Below, piece by piece: positions 10,506 to 18,930 of a stretch of DNA of 27,183 nt. The stretch comes from Paratrimastix pyriformis (lineage: Eukaryota > Preaxostyla > Paratrimastigidae). The notes under the pieces were generated by a model that was given only the letters and a program-made list of their open reading frames with translations, was not told the DNA's origin and did not search any database. The stretch covers positions 1 to 27,183 of the forward strand of contig JAPMOS010000333.1 of assembly GCA_027972325.1 (NCBI GenBank), written 5' to 3'. A program made the translations under genes and the position numbers. The stretch's first letter is position 1, and every line of letters begins with the position of its first letter.

Positions 10506-12338
10506 GCTTCCAAACCGCGCGTCGTGAGTAAGCAGGTTGACCCGATGTTGCAGCTCGAGCATGGCCTCCGGATCGAGAGTGTTGTAAACGGCCACGTCGA
10601 TGTAGTCCTCCTTCAGGTGCTGTGCAGGGGGAAGAGGTGCGTTGTTATGAGGGCGGAGACAACGTGCAAGAGACCTGCCGGATCTGGGGGTGTAGCTTGT
10701 TGAGCTTCTCCACCCTTTGGCGAAGCTCGGTCCGCTGTTCTGCGGTGATCTCGGGCGGCAACTCGGAGACCCGGCGCGGGTCCACGATGATGCGCGCAAC
10801 CTGGAACCTAGGGGCACGATTAGAGGCCGATCCACCAAAAAAAGAGCATTGTCAGACCGGTGCGAGCCGTCGACCACCTGGTATCGAGCCTCGTCCAGGG
10901 CCGACGTTTGGACGATTATGCTGAACAGAACGGCCGCTCCCAGCTTCTCGAACCATTCCACAATTGCTCCGAGGCGCTCGTAGGCAAGGGGCCGGGCGAG
11001 GCTCGGGCAGGGGTCGATGGAGCTCAGCAGCACATGGGCCCTCTTGCCGTGGCACTTTTCCGACAGAGAGAGATCGAAGAGCCCCCTAACAACCCGAACA
11101 AAGCGAAAGGAATGTGCAGTCAGTAACTTGTTCAAAAAGGGAAACGATGAAAACAGGTCACGAGTGGTGGGAGGAGGCAGGGTGGCGCGCAAGGTACGCA
11201 TTGACGATATCAACGACGGACTGCATTACTTGGCGAGCGGGGTGGGAGGAGGGAGGGTGGCGCGCAAGGTACGCATTGACGAGATCAACGACGGACTGCA
11301 GTACTTGGCGAGCGGCCTCCGGGGAGAAGTCGTCCGGGTCGGTCGGCCGGGCCCGCTTGCGCTCGGCCTTCGCCTTGGGTTCGGGGCACGGCCGCCCTCG
11401 TCCGACGACGAGGAGGAGATCTCCACTGGGGCCGGGTGCTTGTGCCGGTGCCGCGGCCTGGCGTCCTCCTGGGGGGCGTCGTCCGAGCCCTTCGCCTCCG
11501 CAGCCTCCTTGGCCTCATGAGGCGGCCCAGGCTTCCGGCGGGCCGGTGGCGGGGGGGCCGGGGCCGCGGCCTTCGCCTCCTTGGCGGCCTCCTTCTTGGA
11601 CTTGGCGGCCACCGGGGCCGCCTTCTTGCCTTCTTCGGGGGCCTCGCGATCCTTCTTGGGCTTGGCGGCCGCCGGGGCCGCCTTCTTGGGCTTGGGCGGG
11701 CTCGGCACATCATCGTCGTCCAGGATTCTGAAATCCAAAAAGAATCAGCTGGGAAGGCCAGAACCCGCTCCGACAGACGGCCGAGCGGCTCCAGTTCCCT
11801 TGTCCTTGTGCTCGACGGCGCCAGAGGCGGGCGTCGTCGGACGGGCCGGGGTCGGGGCGGTCGGGGCCTTCGGGGCGGTAGGGGTCGGGGCAGGGGGCGC
11901 TCCTGGTGCGGTGTGCGTGGCGGCGGGGGCGGGAGACCTAACAAAGAACGAATTTAGCACCGAGCCGGAGGTGCGATGCAAATACGGACGAGGGCTCCTC
12001 GCGTTCGGGCTCGTCCTCCTCCCCACCGATGTCGAGGAGGAGGTCTTTACCGGCGGAATCAGGTGAGGACGGCCGGAAAAGGCCGTCAAAAGTCTGTCGA
12101 ATCAGCTCCAGATGGTAGGGCGTCATGAGCCCCGCGCCCAACGGCTGGGTGAGGGAGGAGAGGCGTCGACGGAAGCTATGACAACAAGTTTCGGGAAAAC
12201 GAGGGAGCGAGTAAAAACAAACCAATTGATCGCCTGGTAACCCTCGGCTCATTTCGGGGGGTCCTGGCCGATCGCACCCTCGCAATACTCAATGGCTTCT
12301 TGGGGGGTGTGGAACTGGTTCCAATCGATCGAGTTCAT
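10506..12338 (-). pseudogene. ParB-like/DNA methyltransferase gene, copy 1, 5' portion
   Basis: This is the N-terminal half of the gene cut by the 3518-10505 insertion. The start codon at 12338 follows directly on a TTTTCAG acceptor of an intron (12339-12393) whose donor exon lies at the satellite edge. Further introns with proper ends are at 11938-11985, 11728-11778, 11086-11161 and 10620-10674. The last joins CTACACCCCCAGATCCGGCAG to CACCTGAAGGAG in frame, which copy 2 does not because it has one C fewer. The ParB-like motif ARYQVVDGSHR lies near 10860-10890. Copy 1 keeps AG acceptors at 11938 and 11086 where copy 2 reads CG and GG. An in-frame TGA replaces a Trp codon of copy 2 in the first coding exon. 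Each copy thus keeps some ancestral features the other has lost. Confidence 0.75.
11165..11325 (-). repeat. 75-bp in-frame tandem duplication at the end of an exon, copy 1
   Basis: Two units 75 bp apart (landmark GGTGGCGCGCAAGG at 11181 and 11256) encode a 25-residue helix-like repeat, ARQVLQSVVDLVNAYLARHP and ARQVMQSVVDIVNAYLARHP. It lies just before the intron donor at 11161 and is also present in copy 2, so it predates the large duplication. Confidence 0.85.
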
Positions 12339-12399
12339 CTGAAAACGGCAAAAAGGCGCGTTAACAAAGGTTAGAACCCGGGGTAAGGTCCACCTCGCG

Positions 12400-13535
12400 A
12401 GTTGAATGAGAACACCACCACCTCGAAAAATTCGATGTCAAAACACCACCTCGAAAAATTCGATTTCTATTGAAAATCCATACCGCCGGTATGGATTTTA
12501 GTACCCCCCGACAAACATCGCGATACCGGTTCTGATGATGTAAATCGATGAGTTTCATCGAAAAAACACTTGGGATGATGTCGGAACACCACCTCGAAAA
12601 ATTCGATTTCTATTGAAAATCCATACCGCCGGTATGGATTTTAGTACCCCCGACAAACATCGTGATACCGGTTCTGATGATGCAAATCGATGAGTTTCAT
12701 CGAAAAAACACTTGGGATGATGTCTCGAAAAAACACTTGGGATGATGTCGGAACACCACCTCGAAAAATTCGATTTCTATTGAAAATCCATACCGCCGGT
12801 ATGGATTTTAGTACCCCCGACAAACATCGCGATACCGGTTCTGATGATGCAAATCGATGAGTTTCATCGAAAAACACTTGGGATGATGTCAGAACACCAC
12901 CTCGAAAAATTCGATTTCTATTGAAAATCCATACCGCCGGTATGGATTTTAGTACCCCGACAAACATCGCGATACCGGTTCTGATGATGCAAATCGATGA
13001 GTTTCATCGAAAAACACTTGGGATGATGTCGGAACACCACCTCGAAAATTCGATTTCTATTGAAAATCCATACCGCCGGTATGGATTTTAGTACCGACAA
13101 ACATCGTGATACCGGTTCTGATGATGCAAATCGATGAGTTTCATCGAAAAACACTTGGGATGATGTCGGAACACCACCTCGAAAAATTCGATTTCTATTG
13201 AAAATCCATACCGCCGGTATGGATTTTAGTACCCCCGACAAACATCGTGATACCGGTTCTGATGATGCAAATCGATGAGTTTCATCGAAAAACACTTGGG
13301 ATGATGTCAGAACACCACCTCGAAAAATTCGATTTCTATTGAAAATCCATACCGCCGGTATGGATTTTAGTACCGACAAACATCGCGATCCGGGTTCTGA
13401 TGATGTAAATCGATGAGTTTCATCGAAAAAACACTTGGGATGATGTCAGAACACCACCTCGAAAAATTCGATTTCTATTGAAAATCCATACCGCCGGTAT
13501 GGATTTTAGTACCCCCGACAAACATTTGATGGTTT
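12400..13535. repeat. 139-bp palindromic satellite, array 1 (about 8 monomers)
   Basis: Head-to-tail array of the same monomer as array 2. Each monomer has a 27-bp palindrome with 13-bp arms (AAAATCCATACCG, one central C, then its complement), plus TCGATGA-GTT-TCATCGA and TCGAA-AAA-TTCGA. Palindromes lie near 12473, 12617, 12784, 12924, 13064, 13201, 13344 and 13481. A short extra duplication of AAAAAACACTTGGGATGATGTC sits near 12703-12748. The array ends about 10 bp from the donor of the leftward gene's 5' intron and about 45 bp from the start codon of the rightward gene, so it fills the space between two divergent genes. Confidence 0.95.
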
Positions 13536-13579
13536 AGTGGCTCTAACCTTGGGTAATAGCCACACTTGATCCCGCCAAA

Positions 13580-16410
13580 ATGCCCAAGGAAAGCACTCAG
13601 GAACTTCGTGAGACGCGCAGCGGCCGCCGTTACCCGACTCCTCGTCACTCGCGGGATGACTCCTCGGAGGAGGAACCGCGAGGCCATTCGAGGAAACGTG
13701 CGCGCGCTGAACCCAAGTCATCCGCCGCCGATGCAGCGCCGGCCTCGCCTCTTCGCCTGGACACTGTCACCGAAGATGAAGCTGAGCAAGAGGAGACCCA
13801 ACGCGCCAGCCAGGAACACGAGGCGACCGAACAGGAACAAGAGGAGATCCAACATGCCAGCCAAGATGCCGATCAACATCACCCAGTCGTCTTCATTCCA
13901 TCAGCCGAGCATTCTTCCAGCAGCGAACATGCGCGGGCGAGCGTGCTACCCGAGCCGCCCACCGCCGAGCCCGAGGCCCCTGAGCCTGAGCAGACCACCG
14001 TGCCAGAGCAGACCACCGAGCCCGTGCCTGAGCAGACCACCATCGAACCTTTGGAGACCACCACAACTGAACCCGAGGTGACTACCTCCGACCCTGTGCA
14101 GGCCACCACCACCGAACCCGCAGAACCCTCAGAACCCGAACCGGCGCAGTCCGAACTACAGCAAACCGGCACAGAACCGGAAGCCGCCGAGCAGTCCGTC
14201 CCTGGTGAACCCGAGCAGCTCGCCGAACCCGAGCAGCCCGCCGAACCCCCGAACCCGAGCAGACCGCAGCCCCTCCTCCGACGCCCTCAAAGCAGCCCCC
14301 CCAACGCCGGACCGCCCCTCCGTCGTCGTCGCTTGCCCCTCCTCCGAAACCGAGGGCGGGTTCGCCTCCCAAGAAACTGCCCGACTCCATCCCGCCCAAG
14401 ACGCCAGCACAGGCCCCCGGCTATCAAGAGGTCCGCTCCCGTTCCCCCGACATCGATCCTGGCAACCCAGCGTTCACCGCCGCCGCCGGCTGCTGGTTCA
14501 ATCGTTGCTCTCAAGACGCCTCCGCCTCCGGCATCCGTGCCTTCCAGAACCCCACGTGCAGCCCCTGTCGCGTCCTCCGCCTCACGTCCAGCCCCGGTCA
14601 CCGCCACGAGCACTCCTGCCACGCCTCCAGCAGTGGCTCCGGGTCGGGCTTCCGTGCCTCCCAGAACCCCACGTGCAGCCCCGGTCACCGCCACGAGCAC
14701 GACTGCCACGCCTCCAGCAGTGGCTCCGGGTCGGGCTTCCGTGCCTCCCAGAACCCCACGTGCAGCCCCGGTCACCGCCACGAGCACGACTGCAAAGCCT
14801 CCAGCAGTGGCTCCGGATCGAGCTTCCGTGCCTCCCAGAACGCCCCGCACCGCCACGAGTTCCACGTCATCAGTCCCTCCCACAACTTCGAGTCCTCATC
14901 AGCCTCTGTCGTCGTCGAACACCGCCCCCCCGCCCCTCAATCGGTCTGGTTTTCTGTTTTACCTCTTGTGGGTTCCTTAAAACCTCTCCTCCAGGATCTA
15001 CCTCGTCTGGCAATCGGAGACAAAGGAAGTGTTGAAACTCACTCGACAGGCATTTTACGAACGGATCTTTCCCAAGCTGCTTGCAAGTTGGTTCCCGAGC
15101 ACAAACCATCTGAATCGCGGTCTCATCGTCCCTGTTCATTTTTTCGAGACCATGGCTGAGTACCGACTCTCCGGTGCCATCTGTGTTGAGATGCACAAGG
15201 TACTTAACCGGTTGGGACTCACCTTCGGAAAAATCCTGTTTTCGATGACCTGCGGTCAAAGTGCTGATATCGAGAAGACCTACCCGCCCCCGGCATTGGC
15301 GTCCTTTTGAATTCAAATCCGAGCGTCCCGTTGGATGGAAATCTGCTCGGAAAATGACGATCTTGATGGAGACGTCAGCAACTTCGTCATGATGCATGCC
15401 GAAATTAAACGCAATGATGATCCGTTTCTGCGCTTCCTGAACCGCGACATCTCTGAAAAGCATCTCCGCTATACGGATCTGGACAGCGATTTCAAGGTGC
15501 TTACGCAAAAGATGCTTCCTGAGCTTGCGAAATTGTTTGGGTACATCACTGTTCACAAGCAGCGGGTCGTCTCCAGAGCATTGCTGAAGACGATCGTTGA
15601 AATGCTCGGCAGCCTCGAGCGAGAAATGCTCGTTTCGTCTATGACTGACTTCTTTTATCAAGTGCTTGGCTCTGTCACTTGGCATGCTGGACAATCGGAC
15701 TTGGAGAGTATCTCATCGGAATCGTCCGAGGAGCTCCCAATGAGTATGCGTTTTGGTGGTCCCGCAGCCTCATCCAACCGCTCTTTGAAACCGTCTGATT
15801 CGTCACGTCACACAACCTCAATGAGTGGGTGTCGGCCGACATCATGTATCACCACCCCACCCCGTCAATTGGGTGGAGGTCCGCCACACCCTCGCAGCCC
15901 TCCTTCTCCGAAGTCGCTCTCGGGCTCCAAGAAAGGACGGGCTGCCAACCCCTTGAGGTCACCACTGTGCACCCCCTGCGGTCCCGGCCCCTTCGGGAAC
16001 CCGTTTGCACATCAACCGGCGGCGCCCACCGCCCCGTCCACCCCGGTTCCTGACCCAGTGGTCGCCAAGCCGCCTGCGAGCTCCCGCACCCCAGCCCCAG
16101 CCTCGGCGAAGGGGGGTGAGCCCGGAGGCAAGAAGTCGATCGCCCCTGCAGTGGGTGCCCCTGCCCCTGCTGTCCCTGTTGTTGCGCCCCCTTGTCTGTG
16201 TCTGGCCCTGCCATGGCTGACACCAAGGCGCCTGATCCCGCTGCCGTGGCGCCGGCTGCTTCCGCTGCTGTTCGCAAGATTGGTGCCGCCGACCTGGTCC
16301 CCAGCCGGGGGGATCATGATGTGGGGAAGGAGCCAGTGTGGGGACGGTGGATCAGGGGACCATCCAAGTTGAGCTACCGGTCATTCCGGTGCTGGTGGAT
16401 GGGCAGTAGC
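13580..16410 (+). CDS. Unknown Pro/Glu/Thr-rich protein gene, intron-containing, frame-disturbed
   Basis: The start is ATG at 13580 in a CGCCAAAATG context, about 45 bp from the satellite. The N-terminus is charged (residues 1-55) with an NLS-like RKRARAEPK near residues 39-47, then Glu/Gln- and Pro/Glu/Thr-rich. A 46-nt intron (14949-14994, GTTTTC to CTCCAG) joins a frame reading QSVW to IYLVWQSETKEVLKLTRQAF in phase. In that frame an 87-bp repeat encodes a Cys/His-rich unit. A folded region follows, including IYLVWQ through EMHKVLNRLG and, in 15335-15720, an alpha-helical stretch from DDLDGDVSN to DFFYQVLGSV. The frame changes near C-runs at about 14245, 15300 and 15710, so no single ORF spans the gene. 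A Pro/Ala/Lys-rich tail ends in IQVELPVIPVLVDGQ before a stop at about 16408. No family recognised; a nuclear role is inferred only from the basic patch. Confidence 0.6.
14525..14850 (+). repeat. 87-bp coding repeat (29 residues), three units plus partial
   Basis: Units begin at the landmark GCCCCGGTCACCGCC at 14591, 14678 and 14765. Because 87 is divisible by three, all three plus-strand frames stay open. One frame gives Ala/Pro/Thr-rich sequence, another CSPGHRHEHDC-type Cys/His units; the latter has far higher GC at third positions and continues in phase across the following intron. Confidence 0.85.
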
Positions 16411-16737
16411 CCCCCCTCAGGCTGGCGCGAGGAGTGCTTCTCGTATTAACTTTCGTTTTCTTTTTTCTGTTCTTCGGTCCCCCCGCCCCCTCATTCTGTC
16501 ATGTCCTCTTTGTTCCATTTTGTATGCGAGTTGATGTTTCCTTGCGAGTTTCCAGTCTCTCTCTTCCTCCCGATGCCCCCTGTGCACCTTCCCCTGGAGG
16601 GAGCGCTGGGGTGCATTTTACCCGCCGGCTTCGGCCGGACCAACGGTTTTCATTCACTATTTCTCAGTTCGATTATGTCGTGCTGTTTAGGTGATTGAAT
16701 AGTATAACACACACACACACAGACCTACCAGTTCCTG
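16411..16737 (+). other. Pyrimidine-rich non-coding spacer with CA microsatellite
   Basis: T/C-rich DNA after the end of the preceding gene, probably its 3' region. A GC hairpin (CCGCCGGCTTCGGCCGG, about 16621-16638) is a compact stem-loop. A short (CA)n run at about 16709-16722 marks the point where homology with the minus-strand paralog begins. No gene seen. Confidence 0.5.
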
Positions 16738-17272
16738 ACTTCAAGAGCCTTGATGATTCTTGTGTGTCTGGATTCCGAGGCTGCATTCGGCGTCGACCGT
16801 GCCGTCGATGGCCACATGAGGCTGGAAGAGCTTGCCCTCTGGGAACGCACTTTCCCCTTCTACGTCAAGGAGGTTTTTCATGACCGTTCCATGTTGGAAC
16901 TCACTGACTACTACGGAGAACAGTTCCCCAAGGTATTCCAGGCTTGCGAACGTGAATACCTCGCTCTCTCCGAAGACGAACGGAAGACCTATGACTGGTC
17001 GATTCAGTGCCACAAGTTCCGCACCAGCACCTGCTCGCGCGAGCTTCCTACCCTTTGGGACTTCCTCTTAACTGGGCCCCTTCCTCTGCCCCTTCCTGTC
17101 CTTGTGGCTGAGCCCGAACCCGTGCCGGAATCCGTGCCCCTTCCCGAGAACGTGCCGGTAGCCGATGATGACGAAGATGAATGGTTTGCCGGCGATAAAT
17201 TCGGATGACGACACTGGCAACAACGACTACAACGCCAACCCCCAAGGCGAAGACGAAGACGAAGACGAGTAA
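16738..17272 (+). pseudogene. Paralog of the acidic-protein C-terminal domain, 5'-truncated
   Basis: The first ~105 codons match the product of 17939-18367 closely: ILVCLDSEAAF, MRLEELALWERTFPFYVKEV, DRSMLELTDYYGEQFPK and EREYLALSEDERKTYDWS are shared with few changes. Homology starts abruptly just after a CA microsatellite, so the N-terminal acidic exon is missing. The C-terminus differs: it is long, Pro- and then Asp/Glu-rich, ending in a GEDEDEDE tail before TAA at 17270-17272, after one frame change near 17200. It could be a last exon of an unseen gene or a truncated duplicate; an in-frame ATG at 16750 exists. The LSEDERKxYDWS stretch faintly recalls an HMG box, not enough to name it. Confidence 0.5.
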
Positions 17273-17938
17273 TGAATCTGGTTCTCTTTGATCCGAAATT
17301 AGAGGCTCGACGTTTTCTCTCGAAAAAAGGAGGAAGTGCGTCAGGGTGAAGCAAGGTGAAAGTGAAGCAAGGAGGATTTGGGAGGGTCTGTTCATGAAAA
17401 CCCGCGGGCCCTCACTACAGACAGGCCGAGTGGGGAGGGTCTGTCCACGAAAACCCGGAGGCCACAGCGTCGGGCTTTTTTCTATAGAAATCTCAATGTC
17501 TATAGCGTCCACAGAAACCCTGGAACACATGACTTGCGTGCTTCCTCTGCATTTTGGCGGTTTCCATGCGGGATACTCCAGGGGGTAACAGCCACTCTTT
17601 TCAAAACCAGGAAGTTCAAAATCAGACAGGAGAGCAGCGGTAAGAACTGGTGGCTCTGAATCGACCAGTCAGATCAAATCGAGAGGCCACAGGACTATTT
17701 CTCACGCCATCTCTCTGTTTTTTTCCCCTTGTAGGACGAACTACGGCTGGCACACGCTCTTCTCGGTGAGTGGATCCACGCTGACGGGTTCCGCACAACA
17801 TAACAGTTTTGGTCGAACATCTCGATGCGACTAGGCTCCAGGGGGTAATAGCCACTCTTTTCCAAAAAACAGGGACACACATGGAAAGCGGGAAGAAGGT
17901 GGCGGAGAGAGATAGAGACAAAAAAAGTCTCGGGTTGT
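17273..17938. other. Intergenic region between convergent paralogs, with short direct repeats
   Basis: No gene seen. GGAGGGTCTGTTCATGAAAA and GGAGGGTCTGTCCACGAAAA recur about 57 bp apart (near 17381 and 17438). CCAGGGGGTAACAGCCACTC and CCAGGGGGTAATAGCCACTC recur about 260 bp apart (near 17578 and 17838). GTGAAGCAAGGTGAAAGTGAAGCAAGG is a small internal repeat near 17346-17373. Likely shared 3' flanking DNA. Confidence 0.5.
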
Positions 17939-18725
17939 TTATGCGCTCCCAGTGAACTTGAAGATGCAGTCCCAATGGGCCGGAATCTCGCGGCGGCAGG
18001 TGTTGGTGCGGAACTTGTGGCAGTGAATCGACCAGTCATAGGCCTTCCGTTCGTCCTCGGAGAGAGCGAGGTATTCACGTTCGCAGCCCAGGAAGGCCTT
18101 GGGGAACTGATCACCGTAGTAGTCAGAGAGCTCCAACATGGAACGGTCACGAAGAACCTCCTTGACGAAGAAGGGGAAAGCACGTTCCCAGAGGGCAAGC
18201 TCCTCGAACCTCATCGCGCCTTCGATGGCGGGGTCCTGGTCGAATGCAGCCTCGGAGTCCAGACACACAAGAAGAGCCAAGGCTCTCCCAGATGGGCCGA
18301 TCGCGGATCTCGTGGTCGAAGCGGAGCCGCTGCAGAACTCCCCGCTCGACGCGGTACAACCCTTCATTGGCGTGTTTTAGACAGTTCGACCGCTAACTGC
18401 GTGATCCTTCCCGAACTGGAAAAATGAGACAAAGGGGGGTCATTGATCATGACCCGAAAAAACCAAAAAACAGACGTTCCACCCCGGTAAGGATCAGGTG
18501 GATCCCCCGCGCCGTCCGGTCGTAGCTTCCATAATCAGCCACATCACCATCGTCTGCTGCTACATCAACCACGACGTCAATCTCGGCGGCTTCTGCGGGG
18601 TCCAGGTCTCCAAGGGCTGGCTCTTCGGCCTCCTCATGTGCCGCCTCGTCACCATCACCACCTCCGAAAAATAACTCCTCCTCAGGAAGCGGTGGAGGGA
18701 GGTCGTCAACTTCGATTGGCTCCAT
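17939..18725 (-). CDS. Acidic protein of unknown function, copy 2 (two exons)
   Basis: The start is ATG at 18725 (MEPIEVDDLPPPLPEEEL), about 205 bp beyond the stop of the methyltransferase gene and on the same strand. Exon 1 encodes a strongly acidic Asp/Glu/Ala region to about residue 80. A probable intron (about 18416-18482, GT donor after ACCGGG, TTTTTCCAG acceptor) leads to exon 2. After a frame-disturbed stretch, exon 2 encodes RLRFDHEIRDRPIWE and then a 110-residue domain with FEELALWERAFPFFVKEV, LELSDYYGDQFPK and YLALSEDERKAYDWS, ending near KFTGSA at a stop at 17939-17941. The gene is paralogous to 16738-17272 on the other strand. No known family recognised; the exact splice phase is uncertain because copies differ by one base in T and G runs. 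Confidence 0.6.
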
Positions 18726-18930
18726 ATCAGAGGCGCCACAGGAGTGGCTATCACCCTGGTCATGCAGCCCGTCCAGCGAGCACTACTCCCGGTCCCAGAC
18801 CCCCTCCGGGTCCCGATCCCGCCCCGGTGGCTTGTTGTTCAATCGAGGCAATTTCTCGATGTATCGTGTTTCTTAGAAAAAAACAAACCAAAAAAAAAAT
18901 CAGGATCGAAAAGAGGGATTGTATTACAAG

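Larger units (their letters stand above)
376..13535. repeat. Large segmental duplication, copy 1 (interrupted)
   Basis: Direct repeat of 18333-27183. Matching starts at the shared stretch CAGAACTCCCCGCT and ends in both copies at the same satellite edge, ACAAACATTTGATGGTT. Without the 6988-bp insertion the copy is about 6.2 kb, against at least 8.85 kb for copy 2; most of the difference is satellite copy number. The copies are in the same orientation about 18 kb apart. Differences are mostly one- or two-base indels in homopolymers, a changed number of short tandem units, and one deletion of about 100 bp in copy 1 near 1720-1731. Confidence 0.93.

Noticed and set aside
12361-13379. Minus-strand ORFs in satellite array 1, up to 153 codons
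   Set aside because: They are the same 139-bp monomer read through; 139 is not a multiple of three, so the frame rotates at each unit, and indels end them at random.
16840-17030. HMG-box call for the acidic-protein paralogs
   Set aside because: Only the LSEDERKxYDW stretch is reminiscent; the spacing and aromatic pattern of the rest do not convince.
18870-18900. T-run followed by CTAAG (minus strand) as an intron acceptor between the methyltransferase and acidic genes
   Set aside because: The methyltransferase stop codon comes first in the same position in both copies, no donor is evident, and the run fits a 3' untranslated region equally well.
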